A stretch of DNA of 64,000 nucleotides from Pseudomonas psychrophila (GCF_001043005.1 NZ_JYKZ01000001.1:1178001-1242000), one strand, 5' to 3'. Positions 1 through 11,583 are shown, numbered from the stretch's first letter. Numbers and translations are program-made. Notes: a model not told the origin generated them from the sequence alone.

Positions 1-95
1 AGGTTTTATGTCGCATCAGTAAGTCCTTTCGCCCATGACCTGCTAGCGTTATCCTTCATTTCATCTCAATTGCCTAAGGGCGGCTAAATACGACC
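1..95. other. Window edge, leader of phoH
   Basis: No gene can be assigned. One plus-strand frame is open from base 1 to a TAA at 85-87 and another stops at 19-21, so the end of an upstream gene may lie here. In Pseudomonas miaB usually precedes phoH, but I do not recognise a MiaB C-terminus. Confidence 0.4.
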
Positions 96-1115
96 TTGAA
101 CGCACCCATCGAACCACATCGCTTTCTTCTCGAGCCATTTGAGGCTCGCCGTTTCGCCAATCTGTGCGGGCAATTCGACGAGCATTTGCGCTTGATCGAA
201 CAACGCCTGACGATCGAAATCCGCAATCGCGGTAATCAATTCGAGCTGATCGGCGACCCCAAACTGACCTCCTCCGCAGAACACCTGCTGCGCCGCCTGT
301 ACCGTGAAACCAAGGCTTCTGAGCTTTCACCGGACATGGTGCACCTGTTCCTGCAGGAATCTGCCGTCGAAGATCTGGCCAGCAATCCGGTGGCAGAAGC
401 CAGCGTGTCGCTGCGTACCAAAAAGGGCATGATTCGCCCTCGAGGCATTAACCAGCAGCGCTACGTCAAAGAGATTCTGGGTAACGACATCAACTTCGGA
501 ATCGGCCCAGCGGGTACGGGTAAAACCTATCTGGCCGTGGCCTGCGCAGTTGATGCTCTGGAGCGCGAGCAGATCCGCCGCATCCTGCTGGTGCGCCCGG
601 CGGTTGAAGCGGGCGAAAAGCTCGGTTTCCTGCCAGGTGACCTGTCGCAAAAAATCGACCCGTACCTGCGCCCGCTTTACGACGCACTGTACGAAATGCT
701 GGGCTTTGAATACGTGGCCAAGCTGATCGAGCGCCAGGTGATCGAAGTCGCACCACTGGCCTACATGCGGGGCCGTACGCTGAACAACAGCTTTATCATT
801 CTCGACGAAAGCCAGAACACCACCGTCGAGCAGATGAAGATGTTTCTGACCCGTATCGGCTTCGGCTCGACCGCCGTGATCACCGGTGACATCACCCAGA
901 TCGACCTGCCAAAAGGCACTAAATCAGGGCTGAACCACGTCATTGAAGTGCTCAAGGATGTACCGGGCATCAGCTTTACCCACTTCCAGTCCAAAGACGT
1001 CGTGCGCCACCCGCTGGTGCAGCGCATTGTGGAAGCCTACGGGCGCTACGAACAGGAAGCCGCCGACAAGCTGGCCGCACTGCCCGCTGCAAAGGATTAC
1101 CGTCACGATGCTTGA
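96..1115 (+). CDS. ybeZ: PhoH-like ATPase (YbeZ)
   Basis: A 339-residue PhoH-family P-loop ATPase, the partner of the rRNA-processing protein YbeY, whose gene follows. Walker A is GPAGTGKT at about residues 136-144 and Walker B is FIILDESQN at about 233-241. About 110 N-terminal residues precede the ATPase domain, which is usual for YbeZ. The start is a TTG; no in-frame ATG near the N-terminus fits the family better, and a purine-rich AAGGG lies about 15 bases upstream, rather far for a ribosome binding site. The stop overlaps the ybeY start (ATG at 1108), so the two are translationally coupled. The family assignment is firm; the exact start is less so. Confidence 0.93.
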   Translation: MNAPIEPHRFLLEPFEARRFANLCGQFDEHLRLIEQRLTIEIRNRGNQFELIGDPKLTSSAEHLLRRLYRETKASELSPDMVHLFLQESAVEDLASNPVAEASVSLRTKKGMIRPRGINQQRYVKEILGNDINFGIGPAGTGKTYLAVACAVDALEREQIRRILLVRPAVEAGEKLGFLPGDLSQKIDPYLRPLYDALYEMLGFEYVAKLIERQVIEVAPLAYMRGRTLNNSFIILDESQNTTVEQMKMFLTRIGFGSTAVITGDITQIDLPKGTKSGLNHVIEVLKDVPGISFTHFQSKDVVRHPLVQRIVEAYGRYEQEAADKLAALPAAKDYRHDA

Positions 1116-1569
1116 GCTTGACCTGCAACTGGCCACCGAGGCAGCCGCGCCCACCGAAGTCCAGTTCCGCCAATGGTGTGAACTGGCCCTTCGTCAGCGT
1201 ACCGCCGATTCGGAAATGACCATTCGTCTAGTAGACGAACCCGAAGGCCGCGAGCTCAATCACACCTGGCGCCAGAAAGACTACGCCACAAACGTGCTGT
1301 CCTTCCCGGCTGACGTGCCTGACGAATTTCTCGATATCCCATTACTGGGCGATCTGGTGATCTGCGTGGCCGTGGTTGAACGCGAAGCCACCGAACAAGG
1401 TAAAAGCCTTGAGGCCCACTGGGCCCATTTGGTGATTCACGGCTGCTTGCATCTTCTGGGCTACGACCATATAGAAGATGAAGAAGCCGAAGAAATGGAA
1501 GCACTGGAACGAACGTTGCTTGCTGAACTGGGTCATCCTGACCCGTACGCAGACGACGAAACTGATTAA
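1108..1569 (+). CDS. ybeY: Endoribonuclease YbeY, rRNA maturation factor
   Basis: A 153-residue zinc-dependent single-strand endoribonuclease needed for 16S rRNA 3-prime maturation and late 70S quality control. The metal-binding motif [11 protein letters not shown] is intact, with His111, His115 and His121. The acidic C-terminal tail is common in the family. The frame is open far upstream inside phoH, but the ATG at 1108 gives normal family length and overlaps the phoH stop by 8 bases. The gene sits in the conserved order phoH-ybeY-corC-lnt, probably one transcript. Confidence 0.95.
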   Translation: MLELDLQLATEAAAPTEVQFRQWCELALRQRTADSEMTIRLVDEPEGRELNHTWRQKDYATNVLSFPADVPDEFLDIPLLGDLVICVAVVEREATEQGKSLEAHWAHLVIHGCLHLLGYDHIEDEEAEEMEALERTLLAELGHPDPYADDETD

Positions 1570-1607
1570 CACCCACTGAAACTACCAAGGGATACGAGTA
1601 AATCGCT

Positions 1608-2447
1608 ATGAGCGAAGACCGATCGAGCAACGGGCAAAAGTCATGGTTAGGTAAACTGACCCAGGCCTTTGCCCATGAGCCGAAAAACCGCCAGGAGCTG
1701 CTTGAGCTACTGCGCGAAGCACACCAGAACAAACTGTTGGACAGTGAAGCGCTGGCCATCGTCGAAGGCGCCATTCAGGTAGCGGACCTGCAAGTACGGG
1801 ACATCATGGTTCCGCGCTCGCAGATGATCAGCATCAAGGCGACCCAGACCCCCCGTGAATTTCTCCCGGCGATCATTGAAGCGGCGCACTCGCGCTACCC
1901 GGTGATCGGCGAAAGCCACGACGACGTCCTGGGCGTCCTCCTGGCCAAAGACCTGCTGCCGCTGATCCTTCAGGAGAACGGCGACAAGTTCAACATCAAG
2001 GATTTGCTGCGTCCGGCGACTTTTGTCCCTGAGTCCAAGCGTCTGAACGTGTTGTTGCGTGAATTCCGTGCCAACCATAACCACATGGCCATCGTGATCG
2101 ACGAATACGGCGGCGTGGCAGGTCTGGTAACGATTGAAGACGTTCTGGAGCAGATCGTCGGCGACATCGAAGACGAACACGATGTCGAGGAAGACAGCTA
2201 CATCAAGCCACTGCCAAGCGGTGACTTCCTGATCAAGGCCCTCACCCCCATCGAGAACTTCAACGAGTTCTTTGATACCGAATTCTCCGACGATGAGTTC
2301 GACACCGTTGGCGGCCTGGTCATGAGCGCGTTCGGACACTTGCCAAAACGCAACGAAACCACTGAAATCGGCCCCTACCGCTTCCGCATCCTCAATGCGG
2401 ACAGTCGCCGGATTCATCTGATTCGTCTCACGCCTATTGCCCGCTAA
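1608..2447 (+). CDS. corC: CorC/YbeX family CBS-domain protein
   Basis: A 279-residue cytoplasmic HlyC/CorC-family protein with a CBS pair at about residues 65-190 (signature DIMVPRSQM near residue 66 and a second half around VIDEYGGVAGLVT) and a C-terminal CorC_HlyC domain ending in IHLIRLTPI. The family is linked to magnesium/cobalt efflux and, through its place beside ybeY, to ribosome metabolism; the exact activity is unsettled. There is no transmembrane DUF21 domain, so it is the short CorC form. An AAGGGAT sequence about 15 bases before the ATG may be the ribosome binding site. The gene follows ybeY by 38 bases and precedes lnt by 21. Confidence 0.92.
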   Translation: MSEDRSSNGQKSWLGKLTQAFAHEPKNRQELLELLREAHQNKLLDSEALAIVEGAIQVADLQVRDIMVPRSQMISIKATQTPREFLPAIIEAAHSRYPVIGESHDDVLGVLLAKDLLPLILQENGDKFNIKDLLRPATFVPESKRLNVLLREFRANHNHMAIVIDEYGGVAGLVTIEDVLEQIVGDIEDEHDVEEDSYIKPLPSGDFLIKALTPIENFNEFFDTEFSDDEFDTVGGLVMSAFGHLPKRNETTEIGPYRFRILNADSRRIHLIRLTPIAR

Positions 2448-2468
2448 ACCTCAATACCAAGGATTGAA

Positions 2469-3992
2469 ATGCGCTGGATAACCTCCCCCGGCTGGCCCGG
2501 TAACTTGCTGGCCGTGGTGGCCGGCGCACTGACAACCCTGGCGTTGGCACCCTTCGATATCTGGCCACTGGCACTGGTTGCCCTGGCCATTTTCTATCTC
2601 GGCTTGCGCGACCTGTCTCCAAAGCAGGCGCTGGGGCGTGGCTGGTGCTACGGGTTCGGCCTGTTTGGCGCCGGTACCAGCTGGATCTACTACAGCATTC
2701 ATCACTTCGGCGGCGCGTCTGTACTGCTGGCCGGACTGCTGATGCTGGCGTTCACGGCCGCTATTGCATGGTTCTTTGCACTGCCCGCTTGGCTCTGGGC
2801 ACGCTGGATTCGTCGCAATGAAGCCCCCCTGGCCGACACATTGGCGTTTGCCGCTTTATGGGTCGCGCAAGAAGCGTTCCGTGGCTGGTTCCTTACCGGC
2901 TTCCCTTGGCTGTACTCCGGTTACAGCCAGCTCGACGGCCCGCTGGCCGGGCTTGCCCCGCTGGGTGGCATGTGGCTGATTTCCTTCACCCTGGCGTTGA
3001 CAGCAGCCCTGCTGTGCAACGTGCCGCGACTGATCAAGGCCAAACGCAAAGCCTTTGTCGTGGCGGGCCTGGTGTTGCTGCTCGGCCCATGGTGCATCGG
3101 CCAGGCGCTCAAGCATCACGCCTGGACCAGCCCCTCGGGTGATCCGCTGAGCGTGGCAGCGATCCAGGGCAATATCGAACAAAGCATGAAATGGGACCCC
3201 GCGCAGCTTAATGCGCAGCTGGCCCTGTACCGCGACATGACCTTCAGCTCCAAGCGGGTCGACTTGATCGTCTGGCCAGAAACCGCTGTGCCGGTGCTCA
3301 AAGAAAACGCGGAAGGTTTTCTAAGCATGATGGGGCGGTTTGCTGCGGATCGAAACTCGGCGCTGATTACCGGCGTACCGATTCGCCAGGAAGTGCGTCA
3401 CGAGCAGCGCTTCTTCAACGGCATTACCGCTGTCGGGGAAGCCGATGGCATCTACCTGAAACAGAAACTGGTGCCGTTTGGTGAGTACGTGCCGATGCAG
3501 GATGTGTTGCGTGGCTTGATCGCCTTCTTCGACCTGCCAATGTCGGACTTTGCCCGCGGCCCGGCCGACCAGGCCATGCTGCAAGCCAAGGGTTACCAGA
3601 TCGCGCCGCTGATTTGCTATGAAGTGGTGTACCCGGACTTCGTGGCCGGCCTTGCGGCCCAGAGCGACATTTTGCTGACCATCAGCAACGACACCTGGTT
3701 CGGCACCTCGATCGGCCCGCTGCAACACTTGCAGATGGCGCAAATGCGCGCCCTGGAAGCGGGACGCTGGATGATCCGGGCGACCAACAATGGCGTGACT
3801 GCGCTGATCGACCCATTTGGGCAAATCACCACGCAGATCCCGCAGTTTGAACGCGGCATCATGTATGGCGAAGTAGTGCCCATGCACAACCTCACGCCTT
3901 ACCTGCAATGGCGTTCGTGGCCGCTGATCATCCTGTGCAGCCTGCTGATTGGCTGGGCTCTGGTCACCAGCCGGATTGCCAAGACGGTGTAG
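2469..3992 (+). CDS. lnt: Apolipoprotein N-acyltransferase
   Basis: A 507-residue inner-membrane enzyme that adds the third acyl chain to the N-terminal cysteine of lipoproteins. Residues 1-215 are hydrophobic segments, followed by a periplasmic nitrilase-type domain (about 225-470) and a last membrane helix. The catalytic triad is visible: Glu271 in WPETAVP, Lys331 three residues before LVPFGEYVP, and Cys383 in LICYEVVYPDF. Length matches the E. coli enzyme (512). It starts 21 bases after corC. Many lipoproteins in this window (LptE, RlpA, the 10.3 kb transglycosylase, the MORN-C13 protein) would be its substrates. Confidence 0.96.
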   Translation: MRWITSPGWPGNLLAVVAGALTTLALAPFDIWPLALVALAIFYLGLRDLSPKQALGRGWCYGFGLFGAGTSWIYYSIHHFGGASVLLAGLLMLAFTAAIAWFFALPAWLWARWIRRNEAPLADTLAFAALWVAQEAFRGWFLTGFPWLYSGYSQLDGPLAGLAPLGGMWLISFTLALTAALLCNVPRLIKAKRKAFVVAGLVLLLGPWCIGQALKHHAWTSPSGDPLSVAAIQGNIEQSMKWDPAQLNAQLALYRDMTFSSKRVDLIVWPETAVPVLKENAEGFLSMMGRFAADRNSALITGVPIRQEVRHEQRFFNGITAVGEADGIYLKQKLVPFGEYVPMQDVLRGLIAFFDLPMSDFARGPADQAMLQAKGYQIAPLICYEVVYPDFVAGLAAQSDILLTISNDTWFGTSIGPLQHLQMAQMRALEAGRWMIRATNNGVTALIDPFGQITTQIPQFERGIMYGEVVPMHNLTPYLQWRSWPLIILCSLLIGWALVTSRIAKTV

Positions 3993-4000
3993 TGGCTATC

Positions 4001-4076
4001 AGGCTTGCTCGCGAATGCATCACTGCTGCCTTCCAGACCGCAGCGCTTGCATCGCGAGCAAGCCCGCTCCCACAAA
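4001..4076. repeat. REP palindrome pair after lnt
   Basis: Two inverted copies of the Pseudomonas REP core: GGCTTGCTCGCGA at 4002-4014 and its complement TCGCGAGCAAGCC at 4052-4064, continuing into CGCTCCCACA. The pair lies between the convergent genes lnt and the elyC-like gene and may end transcription from both sides. Confidence 0.85.
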
Positions 4077-4099
4077 CAGCCAAACGCCCTGCCTCTCAG

Positions 4100-4861
4100 T
4101 TACCGGTAAAAAAGCGGATAGGCAATCTGCCCAACCGCTTCATTGATCAACAACCCAGACTGCCAGAACGACTTGTACTCGGGCATCCAGCCCCCCAGCG
4201 GCCGAGCATTGTCAGCACTCAAGAATCCAACGGGGGCGGGCACGACTTCAAAGCCAGCCTTTTCAAAGCTCCACACTGAACGTGGCATGTGCCAGCCGTG
4301 TGTCACTACGATCACGCGCTTGATACCCAACGGCAGCAGAATATCTGCCGTCATTTTGGCGTTCTCCCACGTGGTACGGCTTTGCTCTTCTTTCCAGCGC
4401 ACGTTTACACCAAAGTCATCGCGCAACGAGTCCGCCATCAATTGCGCCTCGCTGGGTGGCGTGCCGTAGTGCAAACCTCCTGTGGTCAGTACCGGTAAAC
4501 CTGAAGCCTTGGCCAGACGAGCCGCATATCGCTGGCGCTCCAGGCCTATTCCCGTCGGTTGATCGCTGCCCCATGCCGGGTCTCCCCGCTCACGGCCCGA
4601 ACCCAGCACCACGATTGCATCCGCCCGCTGCGCGAGTGTTGACCACTCGCCTTGAGCCAGCGGCGGCTCGCTTTCGAGCACCCGTGCGCCCCACTCCACC
4701 ATCACTGGCAAGCTCATCAGCCAAAATCCGCCCACACCCAAGGCGAACAGCACACCCGCCAAACGCGGGCGGGAACGACGCAGCCACCAGGCAAGCACCA
4801 AGAGGAGTAGAAGAATTCCGGGAGGTAGTAGAAGTTGTTTTAAAAAATATCGAATAGGCAT
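4100..4861 (-). CDS. elyC: YdcF/ElyC family DUF218 protein
   Basis: A 253-residue inner-membrane protein with two hydrophobic segments at residues 8-27 and 35-55, then a periplasmic DUF218 domain. Typical features are VVLGSGRERGD after the membrane region, TTGGLHYG, and VVTHGWHMPRS near the end. In E. coli, ElyC supports peptidoglycan synthesis and undecaprenyl-phosphate metabolism; other DUF218 proteins differ, so the symbol is by similarity. It is alone on the minus strand, convergent with lnt. The segment just before the ATG can fold as GCATCT-TTGG-AGATGC, putting part of the GGAG ribosome binding site into a hairpin. Confidence 0.82.
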   Translation of the reverse strand: MPIRYFLKQLLLPPGILLLLLVLAWWLRRSRPRLAGVLFALGVGGFWLMSLPVMVEWGARVLESEPPLAQGEWSTLAQRADAIVVLGSGRERGDPAWGSDQPTGIGLERQRYAARLAKASGLPVLTTGGLHYGTPPSEAQLMADSLRDDFGVNVRWKEEQSRTTWENAKMTADILLPLGIKRVIVVTHGWHMPRSVWSFEKAGFEVVPAPVGFLSADNARPLGGWMPEYKSFWQSGLLINEAVGQIAYPLFYR

Positions 4862-5028
4862 CGAGCATCTCCAAAGATGCCCGAAGCCTAAGGGGGTTGA
4901 GTGAACGCATCAACAGCGCAGGTGAGAAACCCAAACACAAACGCTTGATACATCAACCCGGAGTACAACCGTTTTTGATGCGACTTTTTATGAAGGCCCG
5001 GCCTGAATCGTTGAATCGCCGTAAGGCC

Positions 5029-5313
5029 CTAAGCTCCCTGCACCCTGTCTTTGAGCCAGATGACCTTGGCTTTAGGGGCATCTTGCATGTTCCTGCTGCC
5101 TTGCGAGCGTTCAATTGCCTCACGCCCCGTCCGATTCAAATAGAGGTTGATCAACTCCAGCTCGGCACGACTCAAGCCTCGTAACTCCAGTTCAACTGGA
5201 CGCTCATCACGTAATTGGACAGCCGTATTTGCTGAATCAAGAGCCACGTTCAAACGATCAATCAGCCGCTCATACACTTGCGATGTTGGTGCACTGCGTT
5301 GCAACTCTGCCAT
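5029..5313 (-). CDS. Conserved hypothetical protein (94 aa)
   Basis: I do not recognise a characterised family. The protein is small, highly charged and soluble, with about equal acidic and basic residues and a likely helical central part (VYERLIDRLNVALDSA, then LSRAELELINLYLNRTG). There is no signal peptide, membrane segment or cysteine pair. As I recall, a small gene occupies the same place between the DUF218 gene and leuS in other pseudomonads, which argues for a real gene. It is divergent from leuS. On the opposite strand a 95-residue frame (4897-5184) overlaps it but looks like a shadow. Confidence 0.7.
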   Translation of the reverse strand: MAELQRSAPTSQVYERLIDRLNVALDSANTAVQLRDERPVELELRGLSRAELELINLYLNRTGREAIERSQGSRNMQDAPKAKVIWLKDRVQGA

Positions 5314-8154
<2,841 letters not shown>

Positions 8155-8162
8155 CTGGAACA

Positions 8163-8187
8163 GGCGCCCGTGCCATACGCGGGCGCC
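8163..8187 (+). other. GC-rich hairpin between leuS and lptE
   Basis: GGCGCCCG at 8163-8170 pairs with CGGGCGCC at 8180-8187 around a 9-base loop. No T run follows, so it is not a standard terminator. It may stabilise the leuS 3-prime end or reduce readthrough into lptE. Confidence 0.5.
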
Positions 8188-8243
8188 CAATAAGACCTTC
8201 AGGGCCGCCTAGTCGGCCTATCTGGTTTCAAGGGGAGCAACAC

Positions 8244-8849
8244 ATGATCAAACGCAACCTGCTGGTGATGGGTCTCGCTATTTTGTTGAGCGCCTGCGGC
8301 TTTCAACTGCGCGGCACCGGCACCAATCAGCTGACGATCACCGAACTCGACGTAACGGCTCGCAACGCCTATGGCGATACCGTGCGCCAACTGCGTCAAG
8401 TACTGGAAAACAGCGGCGTGAAACTTACCGCCAGTGCTCCGTACAAAATGATTCTGACCAGCGAAAAAGAATCTCAGCGCGCCGCCAGCTACGCGGGCAA
8501 CGGCGGTACCGCCGAGTATGAACTGACCAACGTGGTCAACTACGAGATCCAGGGTCGCAACAACCTGACACTGCTGAGCAACCGGGTTGAAGCCAACAAG
8601 GTTTACCTGCAGGACGCCAGCAACATCGCTGGCGCCAACCAGGAAGCCCAATTGATCCGCAAAGAGATGCGTCGCGACCTCGTGCAGCAACTGGTCCTGC
8701 GTCTTGAGCAGTTGACTCCAGAGCAACTGGAAAAACTGCAACAGCAGGCCGACGAGAAGGCCAAGGCTGAAGCCGACGCCATTGAAGCTGCACGCAAGGC
8801 TCAAGAGGAAACCCCTCAACAGTCGCCTCTCGAACTGCAAGACCAGTAA
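8244..8849 (+). CDS. lptE: LPS-assembly lipoprotein LptE
   Basis: A 201-residue outer-membrane lipoprotein that plugs the LptD barrel and helps deliver lipopolysaccharide to the cell surface. The signal peptide ends in lipobox LSAC with Cys18, followed by GFQLRGTG, typical of LptE. The C-terminal 50 residues are a charged, Gln/Glu/Ala-rich tail (EQLEKLQQQADEKAKAE) longer than in E. coli and probably helical. Its ribosome binding site is AAGGGGAGC about 7 bases before the ATG. Flanked by leuS and holA as in other pseudomonads. Confidence 0.95.
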   Translation: MIKRNLLVMGLAILLSACGFQLRGTGTNQLTITELDVTARNAYGDTVRQLRQVLENSGVKLTASAPYKMILTSEKESQRAASYAGNGGTAEYELTNVVNYEIQGRNNLTLLSNRVEANKVYLQDASNIAGANQEAQLIRKEMRRDLVQQLVLRLEQLTPEQLEKLQQQADEKAKAEADAIEAARKAQEETPQQSPLELQDQ

Positions 8850-8855
8850 GGCATA

Positions 8856-8875
8856 CGGGGCGCTCAAGCGCCCCG
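8856..8875 (+). other. Hairpin between lptE and holA
   Basis: GGGGCGCT at 8857-8864 and AGCGCCCC at 8867-8874 form a perfect 8-base-pair stem with a 2-base loop, 18 bases before the holA start. There is no T run. It may modulate holA expression relative to lptE. Confidence 0.5.
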
Positions 8876-8892
8876 CTATCGTTATAGCCCCT

Positions 8893-9930
8893 ATGAAACT
8901 CGCCCCCGCCCAACTCGCCAAACACCTGCAAGGCAGCCTCTCGCCGGTCTACATCATCAGCGGCGATGACCCGTTGCTGTGTCAGGAAGCCGCAGACGCC
9001 ATTCGCAGCACCGCTCGCCAACAAGGTTTTGATGAGCGCCAGGTGTTCAGCGCCGACGCCAGCTTTGACTGGGGTACCCTGCTGCAAGCGGGCGCCAGCA
9101 TGTCTCTGTTTGCTGAAAAACGCCTGCTGGAACTGCGCCTGCCTTCGGGCAAGCCCGGCGATAAAGGCGCTGCGGCATTGATCGAGTACTGCTCACGCCC
9201 GGCCGAAGACACCTTGCTGCTGATCAGCCTGCCCAAGCTTGATGGCAGCGCGCAGAAGACCAAATGGGGCAAGGCACTTGTTGAGGGGCCTCATACCCAG
9301 TTCATACAGATCTGGCCAGTAGACGCCAATCAACTGCCTCAATGGATTCGCCAGCGCTTGTCCCAGGCGGGCTTGGCTGCCAGCCAGGACGCCGTCGAAC
9401 TGATTGCCGCAAGGGTCGAGGGCAATCTGCTGGCAGCCGCCCAGGAAATCGAAAAGCTCAAACTAATGACCGATGACGGTCAGATAACCGTCGAAACCGT
9501 GCAGGCCGCGGTGGCTGACAGTGCGCGCTTTGATGTATTTGGCCTGGTCGATGCCGTACTGAACGGCGAGGCTTCCCACGCTTTGCGCATGCTTGAAGGA
9601 TTACGCGGTGAAGGCGTAGAACCTCCTGTGATCCTGTGGGCGCTGGCACGTGAACTGCGGGTACTGGCCAATATTGCGCTGCAATACAGTCAGGGTATCC
9701 CGCTGGACAAGGCTTTCAGCCAGGCCCGCCCTCCGGTCTGGGACAAACGTAAGCCGTTGATGAGCAAAGCCTTGCAACGTTACTCGGCACAGCGCTGGGC
9801 ACAACTGTTGATGGACGCACAGCGTATCGATGCGCAAATCAAGGGCCAGGCCGCGGGCTCACCGTGGAGCAGCCTGAGCCGGTTGGCGCTGTTGATGTGT
9901 GGGCAACGTCTGAATCTGCCAGCGGAATAA
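8893..9930 (+). CDS. holA: DNA polymerase III delta subunit
   Basis: A 345-residue clamp-loader subunit that opens the beta clamp. It begins MKLAPAQLAKHL followed by SPVYIISGDDPLLCQE, the usual N-terminal fold, and includes FDVFGLVDAVLNGEA in the middle domain. Family length is about 340. The open frame extends to 8782, inside lptE, but the ATG at 8893 gives the family start. No clear Shine-Dalgarno is present and a strong hairpin lies just upstream, consistent with low expression of this low-copy protein. Confidence 0.95.
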   Translation: MKLAPAQLAKHLQGSLSPVYIISGDDPLLCQEAADAIRSTARQQGFDERQVFSADASFDWGTLLQAGASMSLFAEKRLLELRLPSGKPGDKGAAALIEYCSRPAEDTLLLISLPKLDGSAQKTKWGKALVEGPHTQFIQIWPVDANQLPQWIRQRLSQAGLAASQDAVELIAARVEGNLLAAAQEIEKLKLMTDDGQITVETVQAAVADSARFDVFGLVDAVLNGEASHALRMLEGLRGEGVEPPVILWALARELRVLANIALQYSQGIPLDKAFSQARPPVWDKRKPLMSKALQRYSAQRWAQLLMDAQRIDAQIKGQAAGSPWSSLSRLALLMCGQRLNLPAE

Positions 9931-9949
9931 CCCTGAAGCGCTAACGCCC

Positions 9950-9979
9950 CCCGTAGCAGCTGCCGAAGGCTGCTACGGG
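9950..9979 (+). repeat. Short GTAGCAGCTGCCGAAGGCTGC palindrome
   Basis: CCCGTAGCAGC (9950-9960) and GCTGCTACGGG (9969-9979) form a perfect 11-base-pair stem with loop TGCCGAAG, followed by TTTACC. The left 20 bases also occur at the start of the larger cloverleaf palindrome at 47945. It probably ends the holA transcript. Confidence 0.75.
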
Positions 9980-10064
9980 TTTACCGCCCGGCCCCGGTCA
10001 CTGGACAACCGAAAAAAACTGGCCGATGATTTGCGCTTGTTCAAACCAAGCGAGAGCACCTGCC

Positions 10065-10214
10065 ATGAGCAAACGCCCCAACAAGGCCAAATCCATCGTC
10101 GCCCAACCCCTGTTCCGCAGCCGCCAGGAACGCCCCGCCAAAGGCAAAGGCAGCTACCGCCGCGAAGCCTTCCAGTCGAGAGACCGGGAGGCTTTTTACT
10201 TTCTGGCTGCCTGA
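10065..10214 (+). CDS. arfA: Alternative ribosome-rescue factor ArfA
   Basis: A 49-residue basic peptide with the ArfA core: PLFRSRQE followed by KGKGSYRR, matching the E. coli block PLFRxRxExxxKGKGSY. ArfA enters stalled ribosomes and recruits RF2 when trans-translation fails. The frame extends upstream to 10026, but ATG at 10065 gives the expected start. A hairpin with a U tract lies inside the last third of the gene (10165-10197), so most transcripts should lack a stop codon. That matches the known logic of arfA genes: the peptide is made from non-stop mRNA, tagged and degraded when tmRNA works, and accumulates when it does not. The E. coli protein is longer (72 codons). Confidence 0.9.
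   Translation: MSKRPNKAKSIVAQPLFRSRQERPAKGKGSYRREAFQSRDREAFYFLAA
10165..10197 (+). terminator. Intrinsic terminator inside arfA
   Basis: Bases 10165-10173 pair with 10186-10194 (9 base pairs, one G-U, core AGCCTTCC with GGGAGGCT), followed at once by TTTTT at 10193-10197. The stem lies at codons 34-44 of arfA, before its TGA at 10212. Confidence 0.8.
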
Positions 10215-10264
10215 CAGCGGGGATGATAAGGTCTGCATCTGATTTGCATTACCTGGACCTGCGC

Positions 10265-11569
10265 ATGCCCTTAAGTCATAAACGTGGTTGGCCGATGCGC
10301 CAACTGATCGCTGCTTCCAGCGTCATCCTTTTAGTCGCCTGCGCCGAGAAACCTACCGCAGCCGATGCTCAACCCCTGCCTGTGACGCCTCCCGCACCAG
10401 CGGTGACCACCAGTGCGCCAAGCACCGACATCCCCTTTGTCCAGCCCGCACAGAGCTTCAGTGAGTGGCAGGCCAATTTCCGTGTTCAGGCCCTTAACGC
10501 CGGAATCAGCCCGCAGGTGTTCGATAACGCCTTTGCGGACATCACGCCCGACATGAGCGTGATCAAGGCAGACCGCAGCCAACCTGAATTCAGCCGCCCG
10601 GTCTGGGAATACCTCGACGGCGCCCTGTCACCTTTGCGTGTGCGCAATGGCCAGCGTTTGCTGGAGCAAAACGCCGAACTGCTGAGCCGCATCGAACAGC
10701 GTTATGGCGTCGACCGCCAAGTGCTGGTTTCGGTCTGGGGGATGGAGAGCAACTTTGGCTCGTTCCAGGGCAACAAGTCTGTCATTCGCTCCCTGGCCAC
10801 CCTCGCCTACGAAGGGCGTCGCCCGGAATTCGCCCAAAGCCAACTGATCTCGGCGCTGAAAATCATTCAGCAAGGCGATATCAGCGCAGAAAAAATGCTC
10901 GGCTCCTGGGCCGGAGCAATGGGCCAGACCCAGTTCATTCCTACCACCTACGAAACCCATGCCGTGGATTTCGACGGTGATGGGCGTCGTGACATCTGGA
11001 ACAGCTCAGCTGACGCCTTGGCCTCGACTGCGCATTACTTGCAAAGCTCAGGCTGGAAACAAGGCCAGCCATGGGGCTTTGAGGTCATGCTGCCTGCCGG
11101 GTTTGATTACGCGCTGGCTGATGGTGCCGTCAAAAAGACCGTAGCCGAGTGGCAACAGTTGGGTGTATTAGTGCCTGACACCTCTTCCGGCTCCGAGCAG
11201 TTGAGCGCTACCCTGCTCCTGCCTGCAGGCTACCGTGGCCCGGCGTTCCTGGTGCTGGATAACTTCCGCGCCATCCTGCGTTACAACAATTCATCGTCCT
11301 ATGCGCTGGCGGTGGGCTTGTTGTCTCAGCGCTTCAACGGTGGCGGAAACATCATGGCCGCGTGGCCAAAAGATGATCGACCGCTGAGCCGTTCCGAACG
11401 CGTCGAGTTGCAAACACTGCTGAGCGAGCGTAACTACGATGCTGGCAATGCTGATGGCATTATTGGCGCCAACACCCGCAAAGCGATTCGGAGCGCGCAG
11501 CAAGCCATGGGCTGGCCAGCTGACGGCTATCCGAGTCACAAGTTGCTGGAGAGTTTGCGAAGCCGTTGA
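10265..11569 (+). CDS. MltB-family lytic murein transglycosylase, lipoprotein
   Basis: A 434-residue outer-membrane lipoprotein. The lipobox LVAC puts the lipid on Cys26. The SLT_2 (MltB-type) domain covers about residues 70-360, with the catalytic Glu in VWGMESNFGSFQG and the GAMGQTQFIPTTYE segment. A C-terminal peptidoglycan-binding domain follows (about 375-434, NADGIIGANTRKAIRSAQQ). It cleaves glycan strands to 1,6-anhydro products. A start at 10295 would shorten the signal peptide and is also plausible; neither has a strong ribosome binding site. It is distinct from mltB at 17.0-18.0 kb, which lacks the C-terminal binding domain. Confidence 0.9.
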   Translation: MPLSHKRGWPMRQLIAASSVILLVACAEKPTAADAQPLPVTPPAPAVTTSAPSTDIPFVQPAQSFSEWQANFRVQALNAGISPQVFDNAFADITPDMSVIKADRSQPEFSRPVWEYLDGALSPLRVRNGQRLLEQNAELLSRIEQRYGVDRQVLVSVWGMESNFGSFQGNKSVIRSLATLAYEGRRPEFAQSQLISALKIIQQGDISAEKMLGSWAGAMGQTQFIPTTYETHAVDFDGDGRRDIWNSSADALASTAHYLQSSGWKQGQPWGFEVMLPAGFDYALADGAVKKTVAEWQQLGVLVPDTSSGSEQLSATLLLPAGYRGPAFLVLDNFRAILRYNNSSSYALAVGLLSQRFNGGGNIMAAWPKDDRPLSRSERVELQTLLSERNYDAGNADGIIGANTRKAIRSAQQAMGWPADGYPSHKLLESLRSR

Positions 11570-11583
11570 GTCGCGACTCAACC

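Noticed and set aside
4897..5184. A 95-codon plus-strand frame overlapping the 94-residue hypothetical gene
   Set aside because: Mostly antisense to the better candidate on the minus strand, with poor composition for a protein.
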